DNA from: Streptomyces sp. TG1A-60
GTDB lineage: Bacteria > Actinomycetota > Actinomycetes > Streptomycetales > Streptomycetaceae
Assembly (NCBI RefSeq): GCF_037201975.1
Contig: NZ_CP147520.1
Coordinates: 6,014,001 to 6,078,000 of the forward strand
Direction: 5' to 3'
DNA length: 64,000 nucleotides
Position numbers and translations under genes: made by a program. Below are positions 25,632 to 34,070 of this stretch, in pieces (position 1 is the stretch's first letter; each line of letters opens with the position of its first letter). The notes below the pieces were generated by a model. That model made no database searches. It saw nothing but the letters and a program-made list of their open reading frames with translations, and was not told the DNA's origin.

Positions 25632-26678
25632 ATGGCGCAGGCGTACATGACGGAGACGGGCGGCGGCACGGGTCAGGGCCGCGAACAATCCCGGTTCCGA
25701 CGCCTGTTGGACCGCCTGTTCGGCGGCTGGAGAGGAGACCGGCGGATCTGGCGGCGGGGCGTCGTCCTCGCGGTCCTCGCGGTCCTCGTCGCGCTGCTGA
25801 TGGTGCTGCACGCCTACGTCCCGAACACCATCGGCAACCTCGGCAGCCTCACCGAGACGTTCCTGCCCTGGCTGGGCGTCGCGATCCCGCTGCTGCTGAT
25901 CCTGGCGCTGGTCCGGAAGTCGGCGACCGCGCTCATCGCCCTCCTCCTGCCCTCGGTGGTCTGGCTGAACATCTTCGGCGGGCTCGTCACCAGCAAGACC
26001 GGCAGCGGCGGCGACTTCACCGTCGTCACCCACAACGTCAACGCGGACAACGCCGACCCGTCCGGCACCGCCCGCGACGTCGCCGCCTCCGGCGCGGACG
26101 TGGTCGCCCTGGAGGAGCTGACCGAGGCCGCGGCGCCGGTGTACGAGAGGGCGCTGGCGGCGACGTACGAGTACCACGAGGTCGTCGGCACCGTCGGCCT
26201 GTGGAGCAAGTACCGGATGAGCGACACCGAGGCCGTCGACATCAAGCTGGGGTGGAACCGCGCGATGCGTTCCACGGTGGCGACGCCGGACGGGCCGGTC
26301 GCCGTGTACGTCGCCCATCTGCCCTCGGTGCGGGTGAAGCTGGAGGCCGGGTTCACCGCGCGCCAGCGCGACAAGAGCGCCGACGCGCTCGGCGAGGCCA
26401 TCGCGGACGAGCCGATCCGGCAGGTCGCCCTCCTCGGCGACCTCAACGGCACGATGAACGACCGCGCCCTCAACGCCGTCACCGCCCAGATGCGCTCCAC
26501 CCAGGGCGCCGCGGGCAGCGGCTTCGGCTTCAGCTGGCCCGCGTCGTTCCCGCTGGCGCGCATCGACCAGATCATGGTCCGGGGCATGGAGCCGACGGCG
26601 TCCTGGACCCTGCCGCAGACGGGCAGCGACCACCTGCCGGTGGCGGCACGGGTGACGATCGACCCGTCCGGGAGCTGA
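25632..26678 (+). CDS. Membrane-anchored endonuclease/exonuclease/phosphatase family protein
   Basis: A 348-residue protein: a charged N-terminus, then three hydrophobic segments ('GVVLAVLAVLVALLMVLHAY', 'LPWLGVAIPLLLILALV', 'SATALIALLLPSVVWL'), then an EEP domain from about residue 130. EEP hallmarks: 'VVTHNVNADNADP', 'DVVALEELTEA' (metal Glu), 'LLGDLNGTMNDRA' (D-x-N) and the C-terminal 'TGSDHLPVAARV' (D-H pair). The catalytic domain is probably extracytoplasmic. Substrate could be nucleic acid, a phospholipid or an inositol phosphate. ATG 25632; a 190-bp promoter region lies upstream. Confidence 0.9.
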   Translation: MAQAYMTETGGGTGQGREQSRFRRLLDRLFGGWRGDRRIWRRGVVLAVLAVLVALLMVLHAYVPNTIGNLGSLTETFLPWLGVAIPLLLILALVRKSATALIALLLPSVVWLNIFGGLVTSKTGSGGDFTVVTHNVNADNADPSGTARDVAASGADVVALEELTEAAAPVYERALAATYEYHEVVGTVGLWSKYRMSDTEAVDIKLGWNRAMRSTVATPDGPVAVYVAHLPSVRVKLEAGFTARQRDKSADALGEAIADEPIRQVALLGDLNGTMNDRALNAVTAQMRSTQGAAGSGFGFSWPASFPLARIDQIMVRGMEPTASWTLPQTGSDHLPVAARVTIDPSGS

Positions 26679-26797
26679 CGACCCTGGTGGGGCGGCTGCG
26701 GGCGAGGGGAGAACGGGGCACGGGTTCGAGTGTTCTCCGTCAGTGAACCTACTGGGGAACGGAACCTCGATTCCCCCTCTCCTTGAGAGGTCCCGCC

Positions 26798-26926
26798 ATG
26801 CCCTTGGCCCTGCTCGCTCTCGCCGTAGGAGCCTTCGGAATCGGCACGACCGAGTTCGTCACGGGGGCTCCCGGCCCCCGGAGGATGCGACGCGGCCTCC
26901 CTGTGCGATGCTCACGGCATGGCTGA
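26798..26926 (+). pseudogene. N-terminal remnant of an MFS transporter
   Basis: The frame from ATG 26798 reads 'MPLALLALAVGAFGIGTTEF', the typical first helix of an arabinose/sugar-efflux (AraJ-like) MFS protein including the GTTEFV motif, then switches after about 22 residues to unrelated sequence and stops at 26924-26926, overlapping the start of the GNAT gene. Everything after TM1 is lost. The 5' untranslated region with a ribosome site (CTTGAGAGG) is still present. Confidence 0.65.
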
Positions 26927-27419
26927 TCAACGCGAGGTCGTCATCGTCCGCCGGCCTGGTCGGGCGCCTTCGGCCCGGGATGGGCTGGCCGAGCTGCTGG
27001 CGGCCTACCATCTGCAGACGCAGGCCGAGAAGGGCGAGGCCGTCGCCGGGGTGGACGGGTTGCCAGAACGCTACCGGGTCGAGATCGAGGATCCGCAGGC
27101 CGTGTTCGTCGACGACGTCGTGCTGCTGGCGTTGAGCGGGAACACCTCGGTGGGCTGCCTGGTGGTGACCGCCCCTGTCGAGGGACGGTCGGAGGTCAAG
27201 AGGCTCTGGACGGACCCGGCGTTCCGTGGGCGGGGCATCGCGTCCAGCCTGGTCGGCGCCGCGCTCGCGCAGGCCGGGGAGAGCGGCGTCAGCGCGGTGC
27301 GGCTGTCGGTGTGGAAGTGGCGGGCAGCCGCGATCGCCCTGTACGAGCAGCTCGGATTCACTGTCACCGAGTCGTGGGACGAGCGGGAGCAACTGGTCTG
27401 CATGGAACGTGCCGTGTGA
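26919..27419 (+). CDS. GNAT family N-acetyltransferase
   Basis: A 166-residue GNAT enzyme with 'EVKRLWTDPAFRGRGIASSL' (about residues 89-108; acetyl-CoA loop RGRGIA) and 'ALYEQLGFTVTESWDE' near the C-terminus. The N-terminal 'REVVIVRRPGRAP' and 'HLQTQAEKGEAVAGVDGLPERY' fit small-molecule acetyltransferases of streptomycetes. Acceptor unknown. ATG 26919 lies within the last codons of the MFS remnant, so the present promoter and leader may have been inherited from that lost gene. Confidence 0.85.
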   Translation: MADQREVVIVRRPGRAPSARDGLAELLAAYHLQTQAEKGEAVAGVDGLPERYRVEIEDPQAVFVDDVVLLALSGNTSVGCLVVTAPVEGRSEVKRLWTDPAFRGRGIASSLVGAALAQAGESGVSAVRLSVWKWRAAAIALYEQLGFTVTESWDEREQLVCMERAV

Positions 27420-27725
27420 GTGGGCACAGTCATGCGCCGATGGCGTTGACGCCGCACTCGATCGCGTGTCGGCACAGGTCGGCGCGGTCTCACGAGCGGC
27501 GGAGAGGACCGTGTCGCCGCGGACCCGACCGGCGTGACGCCGGGCTGGCGCGGCCCCAGCCGGATGGCCCTGGCGAAGGTCCGGCGAGTCCTGCGACCGT
27601 TAGAGCGTCCACATGACCATGGCGCCGAGCGCCGGAAGCGTTGCCCGTCCGCTCCCACGTCCGGACGGGCAGCCACGCGCACGGCAGCGGTGCCGTAGTG
27701 GTGATGAAGGACCCGCCCGAGCCCG
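27420..27725. other. 306-bp region, nothing recognised
   Basis: Between the convergent GNAT gene and nadE. Both strands were inspected; there are only short frames with shadow-like composition and no strong hairpin that I could identify. Confidence 0.5.
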
Positions 27726-29504
27726 TTACGCCCGCTCGCGCCACCGATTCGTCATGGGCAGCCGGCGGTCCTTGCCGAAGCCCTTGGGGGAGATCTTCGT
27801 CCCCGGCGGGTACTGGCGCCGCTTGTACTCGGCCGCGTCGACCATGCGCAGGGTCTTGTTGACCAGCTCCCGGTCGAACCCGGCGGCGGTGATCGCGTCG
27901 GCGCCCTGGTCGCGGTCGACGTACCGCTCCAGGATCGCGTCCAGGACCGGATAGTCCGGCAGGGAGTCCGTGTCGACCTGCCCGGGCCGCAGCTCGGCGC
28001 TCGGCGGCTTGGAGAGGGAGTTCTCTGGGATCGGCGGGGTCTGGCCCCGCTCCTCCGCCGCCCGGTTGCGCCACCGGGCCAGCCGGAAGACCGACGTCTT
28101 GTACACGTCCTTGATGGGGCCGTACGCGCCCACCGAGTCGCCGTACAGCGTCGAATAGCCCACCGCCAGCTCCGACTTGTTGCCGGGCGCCAGCACGATG
28201 TGGCCCTCCTGGTTGGAGATGGCCATGAGGAGGGTGCCGCGCAGGCGTGACTGGAGATTCTCCTCCGCCAGGCCCGTCAGCTCGGTCGACGCCATGTAGG
28301 CGTCGAACATCGGCGCGATCGGGATCGTGCGGAAGTTCAGGCCCGTGCGGCGCGCCAGCTCCGCCGCGTCGCCCTTGGAGTGGTCCGACGAGTACTTCGA
28401 CGGCATGGACACGCCGTACACGTTCCGCGCGCCGAGCGCGTCACACGCGATCGCCGCGACGAGCGCGGAGTCGATACCGCCGGAGAGCCCGATCAGCACC
28501 GAGGTGAAGCCGTTCTTCGCCGCGTACGCCCGCAGGCCGACCACCAGCGCCGAGTACACCTCCTCCTCGTCGTCGAGGCGCTCCGCGTACCCGCCGGTCA
28601 GCTCCGGCTCGTACGCGGGCAGCGGCTCCTCGGAGATGACGAGCCGGTCGATGCGCAGCCCGTCGTCGACACGTTGTCCGTCAGCGGCTTCGCCGCGGGC
28701 CGTCACCGGCTCGGCGACGGCCGCCGGGAGGTCCAGGTCGAGGACGACACACCCCTCCGAGAACTGCGGCGCCCGCGCGACCACTTCGCCGTCCCGGTCG
28801 ACGACGATCGAGTCGCCGTCGAAGACCAGCTCGTCCTGGCCGCCGATCATCGCCAGATAGGCGGTCGTGCAGCCGGCCTCCTGGGCCCGCTTGCGGACCA
28901 GTTCGAGACGGGTGTCGTCCTTGTCGCGCTCGTACGGCGAGGCGTTGACGGAGAGCAGCAGCCCGGCCCCGGCGGACCGGGCCGCCGGGACCCGGCCGCC
29001 GTCCTGCCAGAGGTCCTCGCAGATGGCGAGGGCGATGTCGACGCCGTGCAGCCGCACCACCGGCATGGTGTCGCCGGGCACGAAGTAGCGGAACTCGTCG
29101 AACACGCCGTAGTTGGGCAGGTGGTGCTTGGCGAAGGTGAGCGCCACCTCGCCCCGGTGCAGCACCGCGCCCGCGTTCCGCGGCGCCCCCGCCGGCTGAC
29201 CGTACTTCGGCGCGGCGGACTCGGAACGGTCGAGATAGCCGACGATCACCGGCAGCTCCCCGAAGCCCTCGTCGGCGAGCCGCGCGGCGAGCGCCCTCAG
29301 CGCGGAGCGGGAGGCCTCCACGAAGGACTGGCGCAGCGCCAGGTCCTCGACGGGATACCCGGTCAGCACCATCTCGGGGAACGCCACCAGATGCGCTCCC
29401 TGCTCGGCGGAGTGCCGGGTCCAGCGGACGACCGCCTCGGCGTTCCCGGCGAGATCGCCGACCGTCGAGTCGATCTGATTCAAAGCGAGACGAAGTTGAG
29501 GCAC
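27726..29504 (-). CDS. nadE: Glutamine-dependent NAD+ synthetase
   Basis: A 592-residue two-domain NAD+ synthetase: an N-terminal nitrilase-fold glutaminase (Glu at ~44 in 'VAFPEMVLTGYPVEDLAL', Lys in 'FAKHHLPNYGVFDE', Cys in 'LAICEDLWQDGG') whose ammonia is channelled to the C-terminal NadE domain (PP-loop 'IGLSGGIDSALVAAI', then 'SSDHSKGDAAELARR', 'LAPGNKSELAVGYSTLYGD'). It converts deamido-NAD to NAD+ with ATP and glutamine in the cytosol, so it links NAD supply with glutamine. GTG 29504 gives the usual start 'PQLRLALNQIDSTVGD'. The normal length for this short actinobacterial class is about 580-590. Confidence 0.97.
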   Translation of the reverse strand: MPQLRLALNQIDSTVGDLAGNAEAVVRWTRHSAEQGAHLVAFPEMVLTGYPVEDLALRQSFVEASRSALRALAARLADEGFGELPVIVGYLDRSESAAPKYGQPAGAPRNAGAVLHRGEVALTFAKHHLPNYGVFDEFRYFVPGDTMPVVRLHGVDIALAICEDLWQDGGRVPAARSAGAGLLLSVNASPYERDKDDTRLELVRKRAQEAGCTTAYLAMIGGQDELVFDGDSIVVDRDGEVVARAPQFSEGCVVLDLDLPAAVAEPVTARGEAADGQRVDDGLRIDRLVISEEPLPAYEPELTGGYAERLDDEEEVYSALVVGLRAYAAKNGFTSVLIGLSGGIDSALVAAIACDALGARNVYGVSMPSKYSSDHSKGDAAELARRTGLNFRTIPIAPMFDAYMASTELTGLAEENLQSRLRGTLLMAISNQEGHIVLAPGNKSELAVGYSTLYGDSVGAYGPIKDVYKTSVFRLARWRNRAAEERGQTPPIPENSLSKPPSAELRPGQVDTDSLPDYPVLDAILERYVDRDQGADAITAAGFDRELVNKTLRMVDAAEYKRRQYPPGTKISPKGFGKDRRLPMTNRWRERA

Positions 29505-29695
29505 GCGCCCAGTGTAATCGTCAGAGCGACGCAATGGGGTGTGGGGCGCCCCACGTTCGCAGCGCCCCACGGTTTCGGCCCGGTGCCCGCCGTCGTGACG
29601 ACTCCGCGCGACCCGCGACGCCTGTCCGACGGGAACCGTCGGACAGGCCGGAGGAGATCCTGCGATCGCTCCTCCGCCGAGGACGCGTCACCGGT

Positions 29696-30316
29696 CTACC
29701 GCGGCGCGGCCCCCCGCTCCTCGAGCAGGTCCGTCATCAACGTGATCTCGGACTCCTGGGCGTTGACCATGCCCCGGGCGAGCTTCTTCTCGACGCCGAC
29801 CGCGCACTTGGAGACACAGCCCTCCGCCATGTGGACGCCACCCTTGTGGTGGTCGGTCATCAGCTGGAGGAAGTAGATCTCGGCCTGCTTGCCGTTGAGT
29901 GTGCCGAGCTTGTCCATCTCGGTGTCGGTGGCCATGCCGGGCATCAGCGCGCCGTCCTCGCCGGAGGCCATGGCACCCATGCCCATCCAGGCCATCGGCT
30001 CCTGCGACGACACCTTCGGCAGACCCCACAGATCGAGCCAGCCGATCATCATGCCGCGCTGGTTGGCCTGCGTCTGCGCGATGTCGTACGCGAGCCGCCG
30101 GATCTCCTCGTCGTCCGTCCGGTCGCGCACGATGTACGACATCTCGACGGCCTGCTGATGGTGGACGGCCATGTCCCGGGCGAACCCCGCGTCCGCGGAG
30201 TCGGCGGCGGGGGCCTTCAGCCCGGACTCGTCGCCGTCGGCGACCGCGTAGGTGATCGCTGAGGCCGCGACGAGCACGGCCGCTGCCCCGGAGGCGATCC
30301 AACCGATGTGCTTCAT
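29696..30316 (-). CDS. DUF305 secreted/membrane-anchored protein
   Basis: A 206-residue protein with an N-terminal TM or signal anchor ('WIASGAAAVLVAASAITYAV') and a DUF305 four-helix domain. Two His-rich motifs typical of the family are present: 'FARDMAVHHQQAVEMSYIV' and 'QLMTDHHKGGVHMAEGC'; methionine-rich 'AWMGMGAMASGEDGALMPGM' lies between. DUF305 proteins are ferritin-like extracytoplasmic proteins often found in metal (copper) contexts. ATG 30316 follows the DUF3105 gene by 28 bp; the pair is a common actinobacterial operon. Role in this organism unproven. Confidence 0.9.
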   Translation of the reverse strand: MKHIGWIASGAAAVLVAASAITYAVADGDESGLKAPAADSADAGFARDMAVHHQQAVEMSYIVRDRTDDEEIRRLAYDIAQTQANQRGMMIGWLDLWGLPKVSSQEPMAWMGMGAMASGEDGALMPGMATDTEMDKLGTLNGKQAEIYFLQLMTDHHKGGVHMAEGCVSKCAVGVEKKLARGMVNAQESEITLMTDLLEERGAAPR

Positions 30317-30344
30317 GCTTCCCACTGTGCCAGGTTCCCTGCCG

Positions 30345-31010
30345 CTAGGAGACGCCGTTGGTGCAGGCGGCACCCGGCTCGGGGGTCTGCTCGCCCTGGA
30401 CGTACTTCTCGAGGAACGTGTCGAGGTTCGGGTCCGTCGCGCTGGTCACCGTGCGCTGGTGGCCCCACGCGCTGAGCATGATCGGGTCCTTCTGACCCTC
30501 GACCGGGCTCATCAGCGTGTACGGGGTCTTCTCGACCTTCTCCGCGAGCGCCTTGACGTCCGCCTCGGACGCCTTGCTGTTGTACGTCACCCACACCGCG
30601 CCGTGCTCCAGGGAGTGCACGGCGTTCTCGTTCTTGATCGCCTTGTCGTAGACGTCGCCGTTGCAGTTCTGCCAGACCGGGTTGTGGTCACCGCCGACCG
30701 GCGGCTGCATCGGATACTTCACGGTCTTGGTGACGTGGTTCTGGGTGAGCTTGGCGCTCCAGGTGCGCACGCCGTCCGACCCCGTGGTGAACTTGCCCGA
30801 GCCCTTCGCGTCGCTCGCCGTGCTGCTGCTGTCGCTGCCGTCGGACTGCGAGCGGACCAGGACCGCGCCGCCCCCCACGAGGCCGGCGACTATCAGCACG
30901 CTGGCGCCGATCGTGAGGATCCGGTTCCGGCGCTCACGGGAGCGCTCGGCACGGCGCATCGCCTCGATGCGCGCCTTGCGCTCCGCGCTGCTGTTGGACT
31001 TGGCGGCCAT
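30345..31010 (-). CDS. DUF3105 membrane-anchored protein
   Basis: A 221-residue protein: charged cytoplasmic head with predicted coiled coil ('AERKARIEAMRRAERSRERR'), a TM anchor 'ILTIGASVLIVAGLVGGGAVL', a Ser/Asp linker and a DUF3105 domain with 'YPMQPPVGGDHNPVWQNC', 'AVHSLEHGAVWVTY' and 'LSAWGHQRTV'. The conserved His residues suggest metal binding. It is encoded directly upstream of the DUF305 gene in one operon and is divergent from glnA2. Function unknown. Confidence 0.9.
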   Translation of the reverse strand: MAAKSNSSAERKARIEAMRRAERSRERRNRILTIGASVLIVAGLVGGGAVLVRSQSDGSDSSSTASDAKGSGKFTTGSDGVRTWSAKLTQNHVTKTVKYPMQPPVGGDHNPVWQNCNGDVYDKAIKNENAVHSLEHGAVWVTYNSKASEADVKALAEKVEKTPYTLMSPVEGQKDPIMLSAWGHQRTVTSATDPNLDTFLEKYVQGEQTPEPGAACTNGVS

Positions 31011-31374
31011 GGGGTGCGTCCTTAGTGGGGGATGGGTCGGATGGGACGGTCGGACCAGCTGATCGTAATTTGATCCACTCCCTCTCGTAAACGAGGGACC
31101 ACGCCTCCCATGCTCCCCGGGAGCGGCGCGGCCCGCCCCCGAACGACGCGGGCGTTACGGATATCGGTGCGAGCAGGCAAGATGGGCGGCAGAGCGGTTG
31201 AGCGGCGGAGCGAGCGGTACACCTGCCGTATGCCGGGCGTTCGACCGGAGGTCGGTCTGCCGATCAAGGTACGCAACGCGCGCGAAATGGTGTTGTGGTG
31301 GGATGGTGCCCGACCGCCTCCCGTCGCTCGGGAGCAAGGCGGCCTGACCAGCAAGGAATGGGTGGAAGCGGAAG
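31011..31374. promoter_or_regulatory. Divergent promoter region glnA2 / DUF3105
   Basis: 364 bp between divergent starts with no gene. It includes a locally AT-rich patch around 31060-31075 that could be the promoter core for the minus-strand operon. I looked for a GlnR box of the kind found upstream of glnA and saw none. The glnA2 start has a purine-rich GGAAGCGGAAG leader. Confidence 0.45.
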
Positions 31375-32736
31375 ATGGACAAGCAGCAGGAGTTCGTGCT
31401 CCGTACGTTGGAGGAGCGCGACATCCGTTTCGTACGCCTGTGGTTCACGGACGTGCTGGGCTTCCTGAAGTCCGTGGCCGTGGCCCCCGCCGAGCTGGAA
31501 CAGGCGTTTGACGAGGGCATCGGCTTCGACGGCTCGGCCATCGAGGGCTTCGCCCGGGTGTACGAATCCGACATGATCGCCAAGCCGGACCCGTCGACCT
31601 TCCAGGTCCTTCCGTGGCGCGCGGAGGCCCCCGGCACCGCCCGGATGTTCTGCGACATCCTCATGCCGGACGGATCCCCGTCCTTCGCGGACCCGCGCTA
31701 CGTCCTCAAGCGCGCCCTGGCCAGGACCTCCGACCTGGGCTTCACCTTCTACACGCACCCCGAGATCGAGTTCTTCCTCCTGAAGGACAAGCCGGTCGAC
31801 GGCTCCCGCCCCACCCCCGCCGACAACTCCGGCTACTTCGACCACACCCCCCAGAACGTCGGTATGGACTTCCGCCGCCAGGCGATCACCATGCTGGAGT
31901 CCATGGGCATCTCGGTCGAGTTCTCCCACCACGAGGGCGCCCCCGGCCAGCAGGAGATCGACCTCCGCTACGCCGACGCGCTCTCCACGGCGGACAACAT
32001 CATGACGTTCCGCCTGGTCATGAAGCAGGTGGCGCTGGAGCAGGGCGTCCAGGCGACGTTCATGCCGAAGCCGTTCAGCGAGCACCCGGGCAGCGGAATG
32101 CACACGCACCTGTCACTCTTCGAAGGCGACCGGAACGCCTTCTACGAGTCCGGCGCCGAGTACCAGCTCTCCAAGGTCGGCCGCTCCTTCATCGCGGGCC
32201 TCCTGAAGCACGCCGCCGAGATCGCGGCCGTCACCAACCAGTGGGTCAACTCCTACAAGCGCATCTGGGGCGGCTCCGAGCGCACCGCCGGCGCCGGCGG
32301 CGAGGCCCCCTCCTACATCTGCTGGGGCCACAACAACCGCTCCGCCCTGGTCCGCGTCCCGATGTACAAGCCCGGCAAGACGGGCTCGGCGCGGGTCGAG
32401 GTCCGCTCCCTGGACTCCGGCGCGAACCCGTACCTGGCGTACGCCATGCTCCTGGCCGCCGGCCTCAAGGGCATCGAAGAGGGCTACGAGCTCCCGCCGG
32501 GCGCCGAGGACGACGTCTGGGCCCTCTCGGACGCGGAGCGCCGCGCGATGGGCATCGAGCCGCTCCCGCAGAACCTCGGCGAGGCCCTGACCCTGATGGA
32601 GCGCAGCGACCTGGTGGCCGAAACTCTGGGCGAACACGTCTTCGACTTCTTCCTGCGCAACAAGAAGCAGGAGTGGGAGGAGTACCGCAGCGAGGTCACC
32701 GCGTTCGAGCTGCGGAAGAACCTGCCGGTGCTGTAG
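31375..32736 (+). CDS. glnA2: Type I glutamine synthetase-like ligase GlnA2
   Basis: A 453-residue GS-I-alpha-type protein with the complete catalytic scaffold: 'GIGFDGSAIEGFARVYESD', 'HPEIEFFLL', 'EFSHHEGAPGQQEIDLRYAD', 'TFMPKPFSEHPGSGMHTH' and 'VEVRSLDSGANPYLAYA'. It lacks the adenylylated-tyrosine segment of GS-I-beta enzymes (contrast glnA at 56317-57726), so GlnE should not regulate it. The S. coelicolor protein of this name is reported to glutamylate polyamines rather than ammonia; I infer the same group from similarity and location near glnE, but substrate specificity cannot be read here. ATG 31375. Confidence 0.92.
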   Translation: MDKQQEFVLRTLEERDIRFVRLWFTDVLGFLKSVAVAPAELEQAFDEGIGFDGSAIEGFARVYESDMIAKPDPSTFQVLPWRAEAPGTARMFCDILMPDGSPSFADPRYVLKRALARTSDLGFTFYTHPEIEFFLLKDKPVDGSRPTPADNSGYFDHTPQNVGMDFRRQAITMLESMGISVEFSHHEGAPGQQEIDLRYADALSTADNIMTFRLVMKQVALEQGVQATFMPKPFSEHPGSGMHTHLSLFEGDRNAFYESGAEYQLSKVGRSFIAGLLKHAAEIAAVTNQWVNSYKRIWGGSERTAGAGGEAPSYICWGHNNRSALVRVPMYKPGKTGSARVEVRSLDSGANPYLAYAMLLAAGLKGIEEGYELPPGAEDDVWALSDAERRAMGIEPLPQNLGEALTLMERSDLVAETLGEHVFDFFLRNKKQEWEEYRSEVTAFELRKNLPVL

Positions 32737-32896
32737 TCCCCGGACGGGGCTGCGGCCTGTGAAGGGGGCCCGGCTGTGGGGCTCCCCTTCCGTATGCCGG
32801 TGGGGGCAGGCATGACTGGCGCCCCCCGGCCCGGTGGTACCGCCGTCCCGAAGGCTGCCGGTACGCCGACCGGGACGGTCTGACGTGTGCCCGCCC

Positions 32897-33343
32897 TCAC
32901 CGCCCCCGGTCGGCCAGGTCGGCCAGCACCTGGTGCAGCGGCTCGGTGACCCGGCGCCGGTACTCCTGGATGGCCCACCCGTTGCCGTCCGGGTCCTTGA
33001 AGTACATGAAGGTGGCGCCGTCGGCGGGGGCGTACTGGACGGGTTCGGACACGTCGAGGCCACGTTCGAGGAGTTCGGCGTGGGCGGCCTTGATGTCGGC
33101 GACGCAGAGCTGGAGGCCCCGGTAGGAGCCGGGGGCAGGCCTGGAGCCCTGGGCCATGTCCCAGATGGCGTCGCCGAGGGCGATCGAGCAGCCGGAGCCC
33201 GGGGGCGTCAGCTGGACGATCCGCATGCCCGGCATGACCTCCTGGTCGATGTCGACATGGAACCCGACCTTGTCCCGGTAGAAGTCCCGGGCCCGGTCGA
33301 CGTCGTTCACGGGCAGCGGGATCACTTCGAGCGTGTACTGCAT
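32897..33343 (-). CDS. VOC family (glyoxalase-like) protein
   Basis: A 148-residue single VOC module (two beta-alpha-beta-beta-beta repeats). It begins 'MQYTLEVIPLPVNDVDRARDF', continues with 'SIALGDAIWDMAQG' and 'LQLCVADIKAAHAELLERG', and ends 'FKDPDGNGWAIQEYRRR' with the metal-ligand Glu of the family. Members act as glyoxalase-like or antibiotic-resistance proteins; the role here is unknown. ATG 33343; an upstream in-frame start would add 14 Arg/Gly-rich residues without homology. It lies 50 bp after the flavin-binding protein gene and may share its transcript. Confidence 0.88.
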   Translation of the reverse strand: MQYTLEVIPLPVNDVDRARDFYRDKVGFHVDIDQEVMPGMRIVQLTPPGSGCSIALGDAIWDMAQGSRPAPGSYRGLQLCVADIKAAHAELLERGLDVSEPVQYAPADGATFMYFKDPDGNGWAIQEYRRRVTEPLHQVLADLADRGR

Positions 33344-33394
33344 CCCTGGTCCTCCAAGTCGCCCTTGACGGGAGTGCCTGTGCACATGGGTATG

Positions 33395-33916
33395 TCACTC
33401 TCGGCCGAACCGCCACCGCGTCTGGCTGAACGGCTCCCCCTTACCGAATCCGAAAACCGTGCCGGGCGCCACAGCGAAGACCAGGGCGCGCCCCGGACCG
33501 TGGTGGAAGTACCCCGCCCGCACCTCGAAGTGCCAGAAGCTGCCGTACTTCGCCTCCCACGCGGCGGCCAGCTCCCGCAGCCTCCCGTCATCGGACACAC
33601 GTACGGCCTCACCCTCCACCACCAGGTCGTAACCCTTGTCCCATGTGTTCGTACCGGTCGTCAGCACGACGTGCGGGTTCTCCGCGAGGTTCTTCGCCTT
33701 CCGTTCCTCCGGGCCGGTGCAGAAGTGCAGCGCCCCCTGGGACCACACCGCCGGCAACGGCGTCACATGAGGCCGCCCGTCCGGCCGTACCGTCGAGATC
33801 CAGAACAGTTCCGCCCCGGAGAGCCGCGCCTCGGCCTCCGGCCAGGGGATCGCGTCGGCGGCCGGGTCGCTGTAGCGGGGGGCGAGCCGGGTCTGCGGCT
33901 TGCCGGTGTTCGACAT
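33395..33916 (-). CDS. Pyridoxamine 5'-phosphate oxidase family protein
   Basis: A 173-residue split-barrel FMN- or F420-binding protein. 'LSGAELFWISTVRPDGRPHV' followed by 'PLPAVWSQGALHFCTGPEER' is the cofactor-binding core; 'KAKNLAENPHVVLTTG' and 'DLVVEGEAVRVSDDGRLREL' are typical of the PPOX class found in actinobacteria. These enzymes reduce or oxidise diverse substrates; true pyridoxamine oxidase activity is unlikely. ATG 33916. Probably co-transcribed with the VOC gene downstream. Confidence 0.87.
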   Translation of the reverse strand: MSNTGKPQTRLAPRYSDPAADAIPWPEAEARLSGAELFWISTVRPDGRPHVTPLPAVWSQGALHFCTGPEERKAKNLAENPHVVLTTGTNTWDKGYDLVVEGEAVRVSDDGRLRELAAAWEAKYGSFWHFEVRAGYFHHGPGRALVFAVAPGTVFGFGKGEPFSQTRWRFGRE

Positions 33917-34070
33917 GGGCTGCCCTTCCTGTCGTCTCTCACCACACAGGGCAGAGACTCCCGTGGGCCCCAGAACTCATCGGACAGTCCCGGACCCGCC
34001 GAGATGCCGCCGGCGTGCGGTCTGCCCGCACACCGCTGGCCACACCCTGAGGACGACGCGCAGGACTCCG

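Noticed and set aside
26710..26735. GGGTTCGAGTGTTCTCC resembling a tRNA 3' part
   Set aside because: No acceptor or anticodon stem pairing could be found upstream.
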